From assembly GCF_000247475.1 (NCBI RefSeq), contig NZ_AHZC01000244.1, positions 1 through 42,465 on the forward strand: a stretch of 42,465 nt of DNA, in the 5' to 3' direction. Position 1 is the stretch's first letter. Every line of letters starts with the position of its first letter. A model generated the notes under the pieces. That model was not told where the DNA came from. It was given only the letters and a program-made list of their open reading frames with translations, and made no database searches. A program made the position numbers and the translations under genes. Positions 27,311-36,153 of the stretch are shown here, piece after piece. This stretch comes from Rhizobium sp. PDO1-076 (GTDB taxonomy: Bacteria; Pseudomonadota; Alphaproteobacteria; Rhizobiales; Rhizobiaceae).

Positions 27311-30300
27311 TCCTCATCCTCGGCATCGAGTGCCTGTCCTTCGCGGATGGCTTGCGCGATATCGCGCTCCGCATCCTTCAGGATCGCATCGTAGAGAGGA
27401 TAGGCGGGCGAGAGACGAGGCATGGTGCTGAGCACGGCCTGCGCGTCATCCCGGGCTTTGAGGTCGCGCGGCATCGGTTCGCCTCGGGTGCCCGATTTCA
27501 TACCGGACATGGCGGCCGCAGCGAGCGCTTCGATTGCCCAATTCAGCGCCTCGCTATCGGCTGCCGCACACCGATCGAGATAGCGTTCTACAAAGCGCCG
27601 CTGCTTGAAGGCGAACAGATGATGCGTGTGGCGCACAAGCTTCGAAATCCATTTCAGCTCGACAACGCCGGCCGTGTCGAGCTTGCCATCGAGGAATTCC
27701 ACAACGAGATCGGCGTCGATGTCGAACATCCCCGCGACCAGTTCCGCCGCTCGATAGACTTTATATCCGTCGTCATCGTCGTGCTGGCGAAGCCATGCCC
27801 AGGCGCGATCAAGCACCCGTGCTGCCTCGGCGGACTTGTGAAAGCCAAGCTTGCCCTCGTGGAAGCGGTAACCGAGCAGTTCGATGTCACCTTCCTCCTC
27901 GCCGAGCGCTCGGTCAGTGCGCTGGAACAGGAAGTCGGCGAAGGGCATGGGGAAGTGCTCGGCAAGTTCGCCGAGCAGCGATTCAACCCAGTGCCCCTGG
28001 AAATCCTTGATGTCGCGCATCCGCGCCAGCAGCTTTTCCACGTCGTTCGTGTCGAGAAGCGCGACGAGCTTGCGGCGCCGTTCCAGCAGCAGGGACGCGA
28101 CTTCGCTCAGCAGATCGGGCTGTTGCTCGAATGGCGCCAGGAGGGCGATCGCTTTTACCTGCTGATCGGTAAGGTCTTTCGACCAGCGAAGCGCTGCGAG
28201 CGCCGAGCGCGACACCGCCACCTCTGCACTCGACACGGCGCGGCGCAGCAAGCGAAGATCTTCCGCAGCGAAAGCTCGTCTCAGCGACCCGAGCGCGGCC
28301 ACGCCGCGCGCTGCCATGTCGGCGTCACGCTCAAGAAATCGCTCGATCTGGCGGCGACCATCGGCAGGCTCAAGGTTGAGCAACTGGGCCATGGCACCCC
28401 AAGCGAAGCTGCGAAACGGGGATCGGGGATCGGCCGCCGCCCGCACAAGCAGCGCGCGGGCGAGCGGTAGGTCATCCTGCAAAAGGGTGTTGGCCAGCAT
28501 GTAAGCGGAGCCATCGCCGATTCCGGCCCGGGCCAGGTCGGCGAGCGCATCCTCCAGCTGATCGAGTAACTCTTCTGGCTCTGGGCATGTCTCCTTGAGC
28601 TCGTTCGCGAGCGCCGGCAGCCATTTCTCGACATCGTCCTCTTCCGCCTCACGGGCGATCTGCCCGCGAAAAGCAAACCGGGCACGATCGACCATCGCTG
28701 CGCGCAGACGGAAGTTCAGGTCGTTAGGAAGGCCGTCGAGGAAGCGGTTCGCTGCGTCGCCAGGCATTCCGCCGCCATATTGAGCATGCCAGCTAACAGC
28801 ATCCGTGACGGCGAGAATCGTCGTGACCGATAGGCCGCCGCGATTCATGATCGCGGTGACAGCCTCGATCGTGGCGGCGAACTCTGCCTGATATTGTTCG
28901 CGCAAATCCTCTGGCGGCGACATGCTGCCAATGCCGTAGGGCATCCTCAATGCATCATGGAGATAGCGGGCAGCGATTGCGCAAACACGCGGATTGTCAT
29001 GTTCCAGCAGGGCGATGATTCGGTCGATTACAGCGCGCCGGAGCGGGAGCGCATATTCGTAGGTCACGAATGCGCTCGAGAGCATGATCGCCCGCGCGCT
29101 GGCGCGCGATTTGTCGATCGTGCCCTTGAGCAAGGGAGCCAGTATCGAGAGCGGCGTGTGCGCCCCGTCCCACGCCCGATCGTCGTCCATCAAGCCAAAT
29201 GCAAAGGCGGCAATCTCGTCGTTGAATTCGCGCGGCTTGTGCTCGGCAAACTCGCAGAGCTCGGCTAACGCCCGAATCGGATGACCCGGGTGGGAGCCGG
29301 TTTCGCGGGTATCAGTTCGTCCCATCTCCCAGAGCAGCTGTAATGCCTCTCGACGGTAGCGCTCAGTGTGCGCGATATTCGAGAGGATTGGCGCTGCCTC
29401 ACGGAAGCCCTTACCGCCACGGAGCCGGTCGCTGACGAAGCGTAGCGCCTGCGCCGGCTGATAGATCGCTACCGCTCGTACAGCCTCGATCCGAGGATCC
29501 CAGTCATAGTCGATGTCGCGAAAGCGAGCCCAGGCTGCATTCAGCAAATTGCTGTCTGTGGGATCACCGCCGTGTCGGCGCCAATCGAGACGCCCCAAAT
29601 TGACCATCACCTGCGTGAGCAGGCGATCGTCAACGGCATTGATGACACGTTCGGCAAAGAGGCTGAGCCGCCCGTCGTGCTGGATGCAGATATCATCGAT
29701 CAGATAGTCGCCCAGCAGGTCCGGCATGAGCCGATAGAATCGGCCTCGCTTGTAAAGCACGCCGCCATCAACGAGCATCTTGAGCGCCCTCGTTGCATCA
29801 TCTGCCGCATGTGCCGTGACCGTCTCCAGCAGCTTTCCGATCTCGCGATCGTCGATGCGAACCGGCTGGAGGAGGGCGATTAGCCCAAGCATATCGCGAA
29901 GGAGGCGACTGTCTTCCGGAAGACCGATCCGCCCGGTCAGCACCTGGGTGAATCGCTCGATCACGACAGCACGCATATCGTCGGCGTTCCGCACCATTTC
30001 GGCGGACACTTCCTGCTCGGTAACGACGCGCGCCGCCATTACGGCGACGAGCGGATTGTCGGCGGCAATACGCTGGACCAAGTCCGCCCAACCTTCGTCG
30101 CCACCAAATTTGGTCAGAGCATGCGCTGCGAGATCGCGCATCGCCGCCTTCGGCAGAACACCAAGTGCGATTTCGACAGGCTTGAAAATAGCGAAGCGCG
30201 CAAGGTCATTCCGAATGCGCTGCTCGGCATACGGACGGGTCGCAAGCAGTAGTCGCGCTCGGTTGCGGGGGTCCGCGACGTAGTCGATTAGGAGCGGAAG

Positions 30301-31317
30301 ACCGTCGCGGTCATGCGCGTCGTCGACCACCAACAGCTTTTCGCCAGTGCCAAGGGCTTGGAGACCTTCGTGGTTAGGGTCGCCGACGGGCGACAGGAAG
30401 CGCACCAGCGTTGCCGGGTGTGCCGCTGCATAACGCTCAACACCGGTCTTGATGAGGCGCGATTTGCCCATGCCCCCCGCGCCTGAGACAATGACTACCG
30501 GCTGCTCGCCTTCTAGCCCTGCGTTCAGGGTCTTAAGGTCGCCCTCGCGACCGACAAGCTCCCAGTTATGGGTGAAGGCGCTATCATCTTGGTCGAACGG
30601 GGCGAAGAAGCGATCGGCTTTGACCCATGGGCCGGGGTTGTCGCGGCCGAGCAGGACCAGCCGCTGCCCCCGAAAGAAGATGTCGACGAGATTGTCCTGA
30701 AGTTCTCCCGGCAGGCTGCGAACCTTGCGGGATATGTCGTCCTGGTCCCAAATTTCCCAGCCAGCAGCCTCCATCGCATCAGCGGTGGCCGGGCTGGCGA
30801 CGCGGCTGAGAGCAAGAATCGACCGATCTACCGGGCGGTCGACGGCGGCAATGGCGCGTCGGGCTTCGGCAGGGCCGAATCGCTCGACCTGCTTGCACTG
30901 AATGCCGATCGTTTCGCCGTCGCCGATGGTGAGAACGTCCCAACCGCCCTGATCGTGACCGCGGCCACCGCGCACGCGCGTGTTGCGGTTGGGGTAGAGA
31001 TAGCTCGCAAGATCCCCGATAAAGCGTTCGAACATCTCCGGCGCGAGCATGCTCAACGGCAGGTGCGGCGCTACAGCCAACACAGGCGCTGCATCAGTCT
31101 GCGCCAGTTGAATGAGCCGCGACTCATCAAGCTTGAGCACATTTGCGAGTGGCGCCATCTGATCGATTGATGGCCGGTGCGTGCCCGCCTCCCACCGACT
31201 GATGGACTGTTGCTTGAGGCCGAGTGCGCGGCCGAGCGCGCCTTGCGTGAGGTTCGCTTTGGTACGGCCGTCAGTGATGAACCGGGCGAGAGCAGCGTAT
31301 TTCGGTTGAGTGGCCAT
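27307..31317 (-). CDS. XRE-HTH / Mrr nuclease / STAND-like NTPase / helical-repeat protein
   Basis: A 1336-residue multidomain protein. Residues 1-65 are an XRE helix-turn-helix (LTQGALGRALGLKQQSISRWE). Residues 91-200 are an Mrr-type nuclease with D127 (GWDV) and IQCKQ (Q140, K142), the QxK variant. Residues 278-287 are Walker A SGAGGMGKSR, and 328-336 Walker B LLVVDDAHD, followed by LLATRP, as in STAND NTPases. The remaining roughly 850 residues are alpha-helical repeats, probably the sensor. The start at 31317 (MATQPKYAAL) is chosen by domain fit; ATGs at 31326 and 31356 are possible. The layout recalls Avs-type immune proteins but adds a DNA-binding head. It leads a four-gene operon. Confidence 0.82.
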   Translation of the reverse strand: MATQPKYAALARFITDGRTKANLTQGALGRALGLKQQSISRWEAGTHRPSIDQMAPLANVLKLDESRLIQLAQTDAAPVLAVAPHLPLSMLAPEMFERFIGDLASYLYPNRNTRVRGGRGHDQGGWDVLTIGDGETIGIQCKQVERFGPAEARRAIAAVDRPVDRSILALSRVASPATADAMEAAGWEIWDQDDISRKVRSLPGELQDNLVDIFFRGQRLVLLGRDNPGPWVKADRFFAPFDQDDSAFTHNWELVGREGDLKTLNAGLEGEQPVVIVSGAGGMGKSRLIKTGVERYAAAHPATLVRFLSPVGDPNHEGLQALGTGEKLLVVDDAHDRDGLPLLIDYVADPRNRARLLLATRPYAEQRIRNDLARFAIFKPVEIALGVLPKAAMRDLAAHALTKFGGDEGWADLVQRIAADNPLVAVMAARVVTEQEVSAEMVRNADDMRAVVIERFTQVLTGRIGLPEDSRLLRDMLGLIALLQPVRIDDREIGKLLETVTAHAADDATRALKMLVDGGVLYKRGRFYRLMPDLLGDYLIDDICIQHDGRLSLFAERVINAVDDRLLTQVMVNLGRLDWRRHGGDPTDSNLLNAAWARFRDIDYDWDPRIEAVRAVAIYQPAQALRFVSDRLRGGKGFREAAPILSNIAHTERYRREALQLLWEMGRTDTRETGSHPGHPIRALAELCEFAEHKPREFNDEIAAFAFGLMDDDRAWDGAHTPLSILAPLLKGTIDKSRASARAIMLSSAFVTYEYALPLRRAVIDRIIALLEHDNPRVCAIAARYLHDALRMPYGIGSMSPPEDLREQYQAEFAATIEAVTAIMNRGGLSVTTILAVTDAVSWHAQYGGGMPGDAANRFLDGLPNDLNFRLRAAMVDRARFAFRGQIAREAEEDDVEKWLPALANELKETCPEPEELLDQLEDALADLARAGIGDGSAYMLANTLLQDDLPLARALLVRAAADPRSPFRSFAWGAMAQLLNLEPADGRRQIERFLERDADMAARGVAALGSLRRAFAAEDLRLLRRAVSSAEVAVSRSALAALRWSKDLTDQQVKAIALLAPFEQQPDLLSEVASLLLERRRKLVALLDTNDVEKLLARMRDIKDFQGHWVESLLGELAEHFPMPFADFLFQRTDRALGEEEGDIELLGYRFHEGKLGFHKSAEAARVLDRAWAWLRQHDDDDGYKVYRAAELVAGMFDIDADLVVEFLDGKLDTAGVVELKWISKLVRHTHHLFAFKQRRFVERYLDRCAAADSEALNWAIEALAAAAMSGMKSGTRGEPMPRDLKARDDAQAVLSTMPRLSPAYPLYDAILKDAERDIAQAIREGQALDAEDEE

Positions 31318-31318
31318 G

Positions 31319-31337
31319 ATACACATCATAGCTGTAT
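31319..31337. promoter_or_regulatory. Possible autoregulatory operator before the NTPase gene
   Basis: ATACA (31319-31323) and TGTAT (31333-31337) form an inverted repeat with a 9-base spacer, immediately upstream of the chosen start. XRE-type proteins commonly repress their own promoter through such sites. Weak without promoter mapping. Confidence 0.3.
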
Positions 31338-31434
31338 GGCAAAAATAACGCAACACCCAGAGAGTGTGCGGTCTGAAGGCGATAGGTCGGCAGCGGATGA
31401 CGTCGCGCGATCTTTGGGCACGACGCGGTGCGGC

Positions 31435-31842
31435 TCACCGTTCATTCGCGAGGCGTAGGTAAACCGGCTCGTTTACACCGAGGGCGGCGGCTAGAACGTC
31501 TGCTGTAGCCTCCGCTGAGACTGAAAGCCGCCAGTCAGCAACCAGCCCAACCTCGGTCAGTTTGCGATACCAGCGAGGTAAACGCTGAACGTCACCATTT
31601 GACGGGACCTGCTGTTCCACTTGTCGCCGGGGAACAACAGAAATGTCCCAGTTTCCGTCGTTTGATCGATGAGTCGAGCAGATCGGAGAAAGCGACAGAT
31701 CCAAAGAGCAACTGCATGTCGGCAATCGGAGGACAAAACGGCAATACCCTGCCAAACGCCCGAAATGGCCGCCGTTAGCCACCCATATGCCGACGAAATC
31801 CGCCGATAACCGCACAAGACCAAGTATCTTTATAATCATCAA
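31435..31842 (-). CDS. Hypothetical or decayed open frame
   Basis: Open frame of 135 codons. Only the last third (LPRWYRKLTEVGLVADWRLS and the following 27 residues, ending RLANER) reads like a real protein; the first part is poor. No ribosome site and no recognised domain. It may be the tail of a degraded gene, and it begins next to repeat copy 2. Apart from this frame I see no gene in 31338-31838. Confidence 0.25.
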   Translation of the reverse strand: MMIIKILGLVRLSADFVGIWVANGGHFGRLAGYCRFVLRLPTCSCSLDLSLSPICSTHRSNDGNWDISVVPRRQVEQQVPSNGDVQRLPRWYRKLTEVGLVADWRLSVSAEATADVLAAALGVNEPVYLRLANER

Positions 31843-31946
31843 AGGGTTATGAAGATTTCATAGTGCTCATCTTCGTCGGGCGCTGCCCGCCATCCCCGCC
31901 GATTCTACGCCATGGCGCGATGGCTACGCAAAGGCCGCCATTTGCC
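31839..31946 (-). repeat. Diverged repeat copy 2 (NRRxW remnant)
   Basis: Minus-strand peptide HRAMA-stop-NRRGWRAAPDEDEHYE aligns with copy 3 (YRAVAHNRRGWQTTPDDEHY) and copy 1 (YRVIEGNRREWRAGKD). An in-frame TAG interrupts this copy. The shared DNA word GCCGATT and the flanking GTGCTCATC (with copy 3) support common origin. It separates the NTPase operon from the subtilase pair. Confidence 0.6.
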
Positions 31947-32100
31947 ACACGACATGTCGCGCGGCGGCTATGGAGCCGAGAAACAAGTCTGAAACCACGC
32001 CCCGGAGCGCAACGATATCGGCAGGCTGATCCAATCGTGCGGCACAGACGAAATGGTGGGCATCTCCGTAGCCCTCCATGTTGAAGTTCAGGCTCGCCAT
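31924..32100 (-). CDS. Small hypothetical protein, 58 residues
   Basis: Short gene with ATG at 32100, GGAG six bases upstream and a TAG at 31926-31924. It begins MASLNFNMEGYGDAHHFVCA and ends HVVWQMAAFA. The composition looks coding and the ribosome site is good. No family is recognised. It partly overlaps repeat copy 2. It may be a functional small island protein or the surviving part of an older gene. Confidence 0.45.
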   Translation of the reverse strand: MASLNFNMEGYGDAHHFVCAARLDQPADIVALRGVVSDLFLGSIAAARHVVWQMAAFA

Positions 32101-32370
32101 AAGTTACTCCGCTTTCGGGGTTGTCGCTCCTCGTCGCGCCAGCTTCTAGCTAACGAAATAGACAACCGACATGGTTGATCGGGTGTCATGCTTGGAATTA
32201 CCAAATCATGCGACGCGGATTGTCTGAACATATCGATCCCTAACACTTTAGATGCTTTTGCTTTCATGGCGGCGTCACAATTCATGTTAATCTAGCCCGT
32301 CTACGCGAACGCGCCAGGTATCCGCTCGATTCGCTAGGCAATTGTGCGTTCCAATTCTTCGGGGGATAGA

Positions 32371-34464
32371 ATGGCTGGACCACTGGATCGCCTGACCAAG
32401 CTCGACAGCCGGCTGCGTTGCGTCGCCAATGGCGCGACCGAGGTCAACGCCATCCGCGCCGAACAGAATGGCGCGGTCCGGCTCAAACGGCGCACGCGTC
32501 AAGCGATGGCGTCGTCGCTTGCCATTCCGGTCGATGGCAAAAGTCTCAAGTCGCTCGGCCGGACCTTGCGCGCCGTCAAACGCGGCAAGAGCCAGACCAG
32601 CCTGCCGACCGACGTCGAGGTCAGCGTGTTCGTGTTGTTCAATCAGATCGACGCTCCGACCCCGGCGATCATCTCACGAAGAAACGGCCGCGTCGGCGTC
32701 GCAACCGCGACGCTCGCCGAACTTGAAAAGCTGAACGACAATCCCGCGATCCAGTTGATCGAACTTGGCGAGACGCTCAAGCTGCCGACACCGTCGGTGG
32801 CCGATGCCATTCCTCTGGCACCCCCCTCCAACCGGCATGCCTATCTCAACCAGGGCATGCTCAGCGTTGCGGGAGGCACCAGCGTGTCGCTCGACACGGT
32901 CGGCGAAAATGTGCTGGTCGGCATCATCGATGTCGGTGGTATCGATTTCGCGCACCCTGATTTTCTCGACGACGCGGGCACCTCGCGCGTCATCGCGATC
33001 TGGGACCAGGGTGGCGACGCCTTTGCGCCGCCAGACCTGACCGTCAGCGAGGGCAAAGCCGGCAAGCTGACCGGCTATGGTTCGGAAATCCGCAGCACCG
33101 ACATCGCGTTCGCCATGGCCCAGGCCAAGGCGTCAAAATTGTCGCCGCATGACCTCGCGCCGCAGTCGGTGCGCGAGCGCGGGTCGCATGCTACGCATGT
33201 CGCCAGCATCGCCGCCGGGCGATCGGGGCTGTGCAAGCGCGCGAAGATTGCCGGCGTGATGATAGCACTGAGCGAGCGCGACTATGACCGCGGCCGCAAC
33301 TTCTACGACACGACACGGATCGTCGATGGCTTGGCCTATCTATTCGAACTCGCGCGCCGCGAGAAGTGCGACGCGGTCTCGATCAATATCAGCCTCGGAA
33401 CCAATGGGGGCGCGCATGACGGGTCGGAGTTCGTCTCGCGTTGGATCGATACGTCGCTGTTCGAACCCGGCCGCGCCATCTGCGTTGCTGCCGGCAATAG
33501 TGGTCAGGATCAACCGCAATTCGATGGCGATCTCGGTTTCTGGTCCGGACGTGTCCATGCTAGCGCCACGATCCCGGCGGCAAGCCTTCGCCGCGATCTT
33601 GAATGGACCGTCGTCGGCAACGGGCTTGAGGACATATCGGAGAACCAGGTCAACATTTGGTTTGGTGCCGAAGACGAGTTCCTGATCGAATTGTTCGCGC
33701 CAAATGGCGAGCGCATCGGTCCAGTGGCGCCCGGCGAGCAGATAGAGAACCAGATGCTCGCCGATCGCACAATGGTGTCGATCTACAATCGACTGAGCGA
33801 TCCAAAGAACGGCGACAATTGTATCTCGGTATTCCTGAGCCCCTTCATGGGCCGGCCGGTGATCGGCATTACAGCCGGATCGTGGAAGGTCCGCCTGACC
33901 GGCAAGATCATCCGCAGCGGCGCGTTCAACGCTTGGATCGAGCGCGACGATCCGGGGCAAGGCAACGCTAGCGGGCAATGGCGCCTACCTTCCTTCTTCG
34001 GCAACACCACCTATGTCGACAACTCGACCTTGAGTTCGCTCGCCTGCGGCCCGCGGGTCACCGGCGTCACCAACTATGATGAGGCGCGCGAGGCGCTGGC
34101 GGCCTCGTCGAGCCAGGGTCCGACCCGCGATGGCCGCCCCAAACCGGAGATCGCGGCGCCCGGCACCGATATCGTGGCGGCAAGCGGGTTCGATCCCACC
34201 GCGCTATGGGTCGCGATGAGTGGGACCAGCATGGCCAGTCCCTATGTCGCCGGCGTCTCCGCGCTGATGCTATCGCTCAACCCGAAGCTCACCGCAGCGC
34301 AGATCAGCGGCATCATCCGCCGCACATCGCAGCCGCTCCCAGGCGCCAACTATGCCTGGAGCAATGATGCCGGGTTCGGCGTGATTGATGCTCAGGCGTG
34401 CCTCGCCGAAGCGGTGCGGATCGGCCTGCCGACCAAGGACCTGACGAAGAAGGGGACGGCATGA
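32371..34464 (+). CDS. Subtilisin-like (S8) serine peptidase, first gene of a coupled pair
   Basis: A 697-residue subtilase without a signal peptide, so probably cytoplasmic. Catalytic Asp is in GIIDVGGID (D187), His in RGSHATHVASIAAG (H273), the oxyanion Asn in VAAGNSG (N376) and Ser in AMSGTSMASPYVAG (S620). Residues 1-170 form an N-terminal extension that could be an inhibitory or sensor domain. About 150 residues (roughly 395-550) between Asn and Ser look like an inserted beta-rich domain. GGGGGA precedes the ATG at 32371. The stop overlaps the next gene by four bases. Cytoplasmic proteases in islands often act as activated effectors; here this is inference. Confidence 0.85.
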   Translation: MAGPLDRLTKLDSRLRCVANGATEVNAIRAEQNGAVRLKRRTRQAMASSLAIPVDGKSLKSLGRTLRAVKRGKSQTSLPTDVEVSVFVLFNQIDAPTPAIISRRNGRVGVATATLAELEKLNDNPAIQLIELGETLKLPTPSVADAIPLAPPSNRHAYLNQGMLSVAGGTSVSLDTVGENVLVGIIDVGGIDFAHPDFLDDAGTSRVIAIWDQGGDAFAPPDLTVSEGKAGKLTGYGSEIRSTDIAFAMAQAKASKLSPHDLAPQSVRERGSHATHVASIAAGRSGLCKRAKIAGVMIALSERDYDRGRNFYDTTRIVDGLAYLFELARREKCDAVSINISLGTNGGAHDGSEFVSRWIDTSLFEPGRAICVAAGNSGQDQPQFDGDLGFWSGRVHASATIPAASLRRDLEWTVVGNGLEDISENQVNIWFGAEDEFLIELFAPNGERIGPVAPGEQIENQMLADRTMVSIYNRLSDPKNGDNCISVFLSPFMGRPVIGITAGSWKVRLTGKIIRSGAFNAWIERDDPGQGNASGQWRLPSFFGNTTYVDNSTLSSLACGPRVTGVTNYDEAREALAASSSQGPTRDGRPKPEIAAPGTDIVAASGFDPTALWVAMSGTSMASPYVAGVSALMLSLNPKLTAAQISGIIRRTSQPLPGANYAWSNDAGFGVIDAQACLAEAVRIGLPTKDLTKKGTA

Positions 34465-35750
34465 AGATCGAGATATTCCCGAGCGCCAGCGGAGATTGCG
34501 TGCTGCTCACCTCGTCGGACGACAAAAGGCTGCTCGCCGATGCTGGCCTGCCAAAGGCCTTTGATGACTTCATCGCCTCGCCGCTTGCCAAGCTGCGCAC
34601 CGCAGGTAAGGCGATCGACGTCGCCTATGTCTCGCACATCGACCAAGACCATATCGGCGGCATGCTCAAATTGCTTAGCGATGAAGTGGCGTGGCGCGCC
34701 TATGATCATGCCCAGGCGAATGGCGGGCGGCTCGGCAAGCCTAAGGTGCCACGCCCGCCCGAGATCAAGCAGCTTTGGCACAATGCCTTTCTCGAAGACA
34801 TCGAGCGCACCGAGCAGGTTGATCTCGGCACCGCGCTGGCGTCGAGCGCCGGTGTCCTGTCGGGGCTGAACGCGGCGGCGCTTGGCGGACGCGAGGCCCA
34901 GCAGATTGCGAGCGAAACGCGGATGCTGGCGCTGAGCGTCGGTGAAGCGATTGAGGTCAATTGGCGGATCGGCCCGGACCAACTCGATATACCGCTCAAT
35001 CCCGATTTTGGGGGCAATTTAATGACCGCGCGGCCCAAAACGCCCATTCGGCTCGGCGCACTCAAGATCACCGTGCTCGGCCCCACCGCCAAGGAGCTTA
35101 CAGAACTGCGCAAGGCGTGGATCGTCTGGCTCAAGAAGAGCAAGAAGCGCATTGAGGAACTGCGCAAGGCGCATCAGCGTGATGCTGATGCCATCGGATC
35201 AGACGCCAAGACGCTCGATCTCGCGAACCTAAGCCGCAGCATCGCGCTTTCCGTCGAAAAGGACGTCACACCGCCCAATCTCGCCTCGCTCGTGTTGCTG
35301 ATCGAGGAAAACGGCAAGCGAGTGTTACTGACGGGAGATGCTGGCGATGAAAGCCTGCTCGAATATTTGAAGGCCGCCAACCTGCTCGATGCCTCAGGCA
35401 AGATCGAAGTCGATGTGCTGAAGGTCCCGCACCACGGCGCCCACAACAGCTATTCGCCCAAGTTCGCCGCGTCGGTGCGCGCCAGCCACCTGATCTTCTG
35501 CGGCGATGGCGAGCACCACAATCCCGAGCCGGATGTCGTGAAGGGCTACATCGATGCGGTCAAAGCCGCACCGCTGAGCGGCGGCCGGACCACCACCGTC
35601 TGGTTCAACTGGTCGTCGATGCGGGCCACGGAGTTTCAGGATCTCTGGGATGAGGTCGAGGGCCTGTTCAATGCATCGGCGAGTGCGGCCAAGATCACGC
35701 GGCGGTCGCTCCGCAAGACCGAGACCAGCATGACGATCGACCTCGCATAA
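34461..35750 (+). CDS. ComEC-type metallo-beta-lactamase-fold hydrolase coupled to the S8 peptidase
   Basis: A 429-residue protein beginning MKIEIFPSASGDCVLLTSSD, typical of ComEC/Rec2-like MBL proteins. Metal ligands are HIDQDH (H59, D61, D63, H64), D293 in LLTGDAGDES and H324 in KVPHHGAHNSY. Residues about 210-260 form a charged helical insertion. No membrane segments, so it is a stand-alone soluble enzyme, unlike ComEC. ATGA overlap with the peptidase gene shows translational coupling. It could be a nuclease, a phosphodiesterase or a regulator of the peptidase. The family is clear, the substrate is not. Confidence 0.85.
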   Translation: MKIEIFPSASGDCVLLTSSDDKRLLADAGLPKAFDDFIASPLAKLRTAGKAIDVAYVSHIDQDHIGGMLKLLSDEVAWRAYDHAQANGGRLGKPKVPRPPEIKQLWHNAFLEDIERTEQVDLGTALASSAGVLSGLNAAALGGREAQQIASETRMLALSVGEAIEVNWRIGPDQLDIPLNPDFGGNLMTARPKTPIRLGALKITVLGPTAKELTELRKAWIVWLKKSKKRIEELRKAHQRDADAIGSDAKTLDLANLSRSIALSVEKDVTPPNLASLVLLIEENGKRVLLTGDAGDESLLEYLKAANLLDASGKIEVDVLKVPHHGAHNSYSPKFAASVRASHLIFCGDGEHHNPEPDVVKGYIDAVKAAPLSGGRTTTVWFNWSSMRATEFQDLWDEVEGLFNASASAAKITRRSLRKTETSMTIDLA

Positions 35751-35990
35751 TGCGAGTGGATCAAGGGGGCGGCAACGTACGGACTGGTACTCGAGACCAA
35801 CTGGAGCGAGGAACCGGACACGGTGAACCTGAAGCACGCTCAGGATAATTTTACAGACGGCATGGACGTCAACCCCGACGGGGTCGCGGACACTTGGCCC
35901 CAAGCCAGCTTTGCGAAGATCCGGGGGATGAAAGTACGCAGGAGCAAGACCGATTTGCTGCGCCAGGCGAACGTGGTGCGCGAGCTATGA
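35751..35990 (+). pseudogene. Coding-like extension in frame after the MBL stop
   Basis: Immediately after the MBL stop codon the same frame stays open for 79 codons to TGA at 35988, with GC-rich third positions and a sensible peptide (CEWIKGAATYGLVLETNWSE at its start, LLRQANVVREL at its end). A GTG at 35823 could start a 55-residue protein, but no ribosome site is clear. It may be a remnant of a third gene or of a longer MBL protein. Confidence 0.35.
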
Positions 35991-36036
35991 AGTCCTCTAG
36001 AAAATGGTCCGGCACCGGAATGCGCACCGTGCGGCG

Positions 36037-36153
36037 TTATGGTACTATGGCGTAGGCGTAGTGCTCATCATCGGGCGTAGTCTGCCAGCCGCGCCGATTG
36101 TGCGCTACGGCGCGATATTCTGCGAAATTGCTACACAAACGCCGCCGATTGCT
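36037..36153 (-). repeat. Diverged repeat copy 3 (NRRxW remnant)
   Basis: On the minus strand this reads SNRRRLCSNFAEYRAVAHNRRGW and then QTTPDDEHYAYAIVP to a stop. It aligns with copies 1 and 2. Its TAGTGCTCATC edge matches copy 2, and ATATCGGCAGG occurs beyond the other edge of both. It marks the right side of the subtilase module. Confidence 0.6.

Noticed and set aside
27352..28470. 372-codon plus-strand frame opposite the large NTPase
   Set aside because: Antisense to helical repeats of a gene with strong motifs elsewhere; no start signal.
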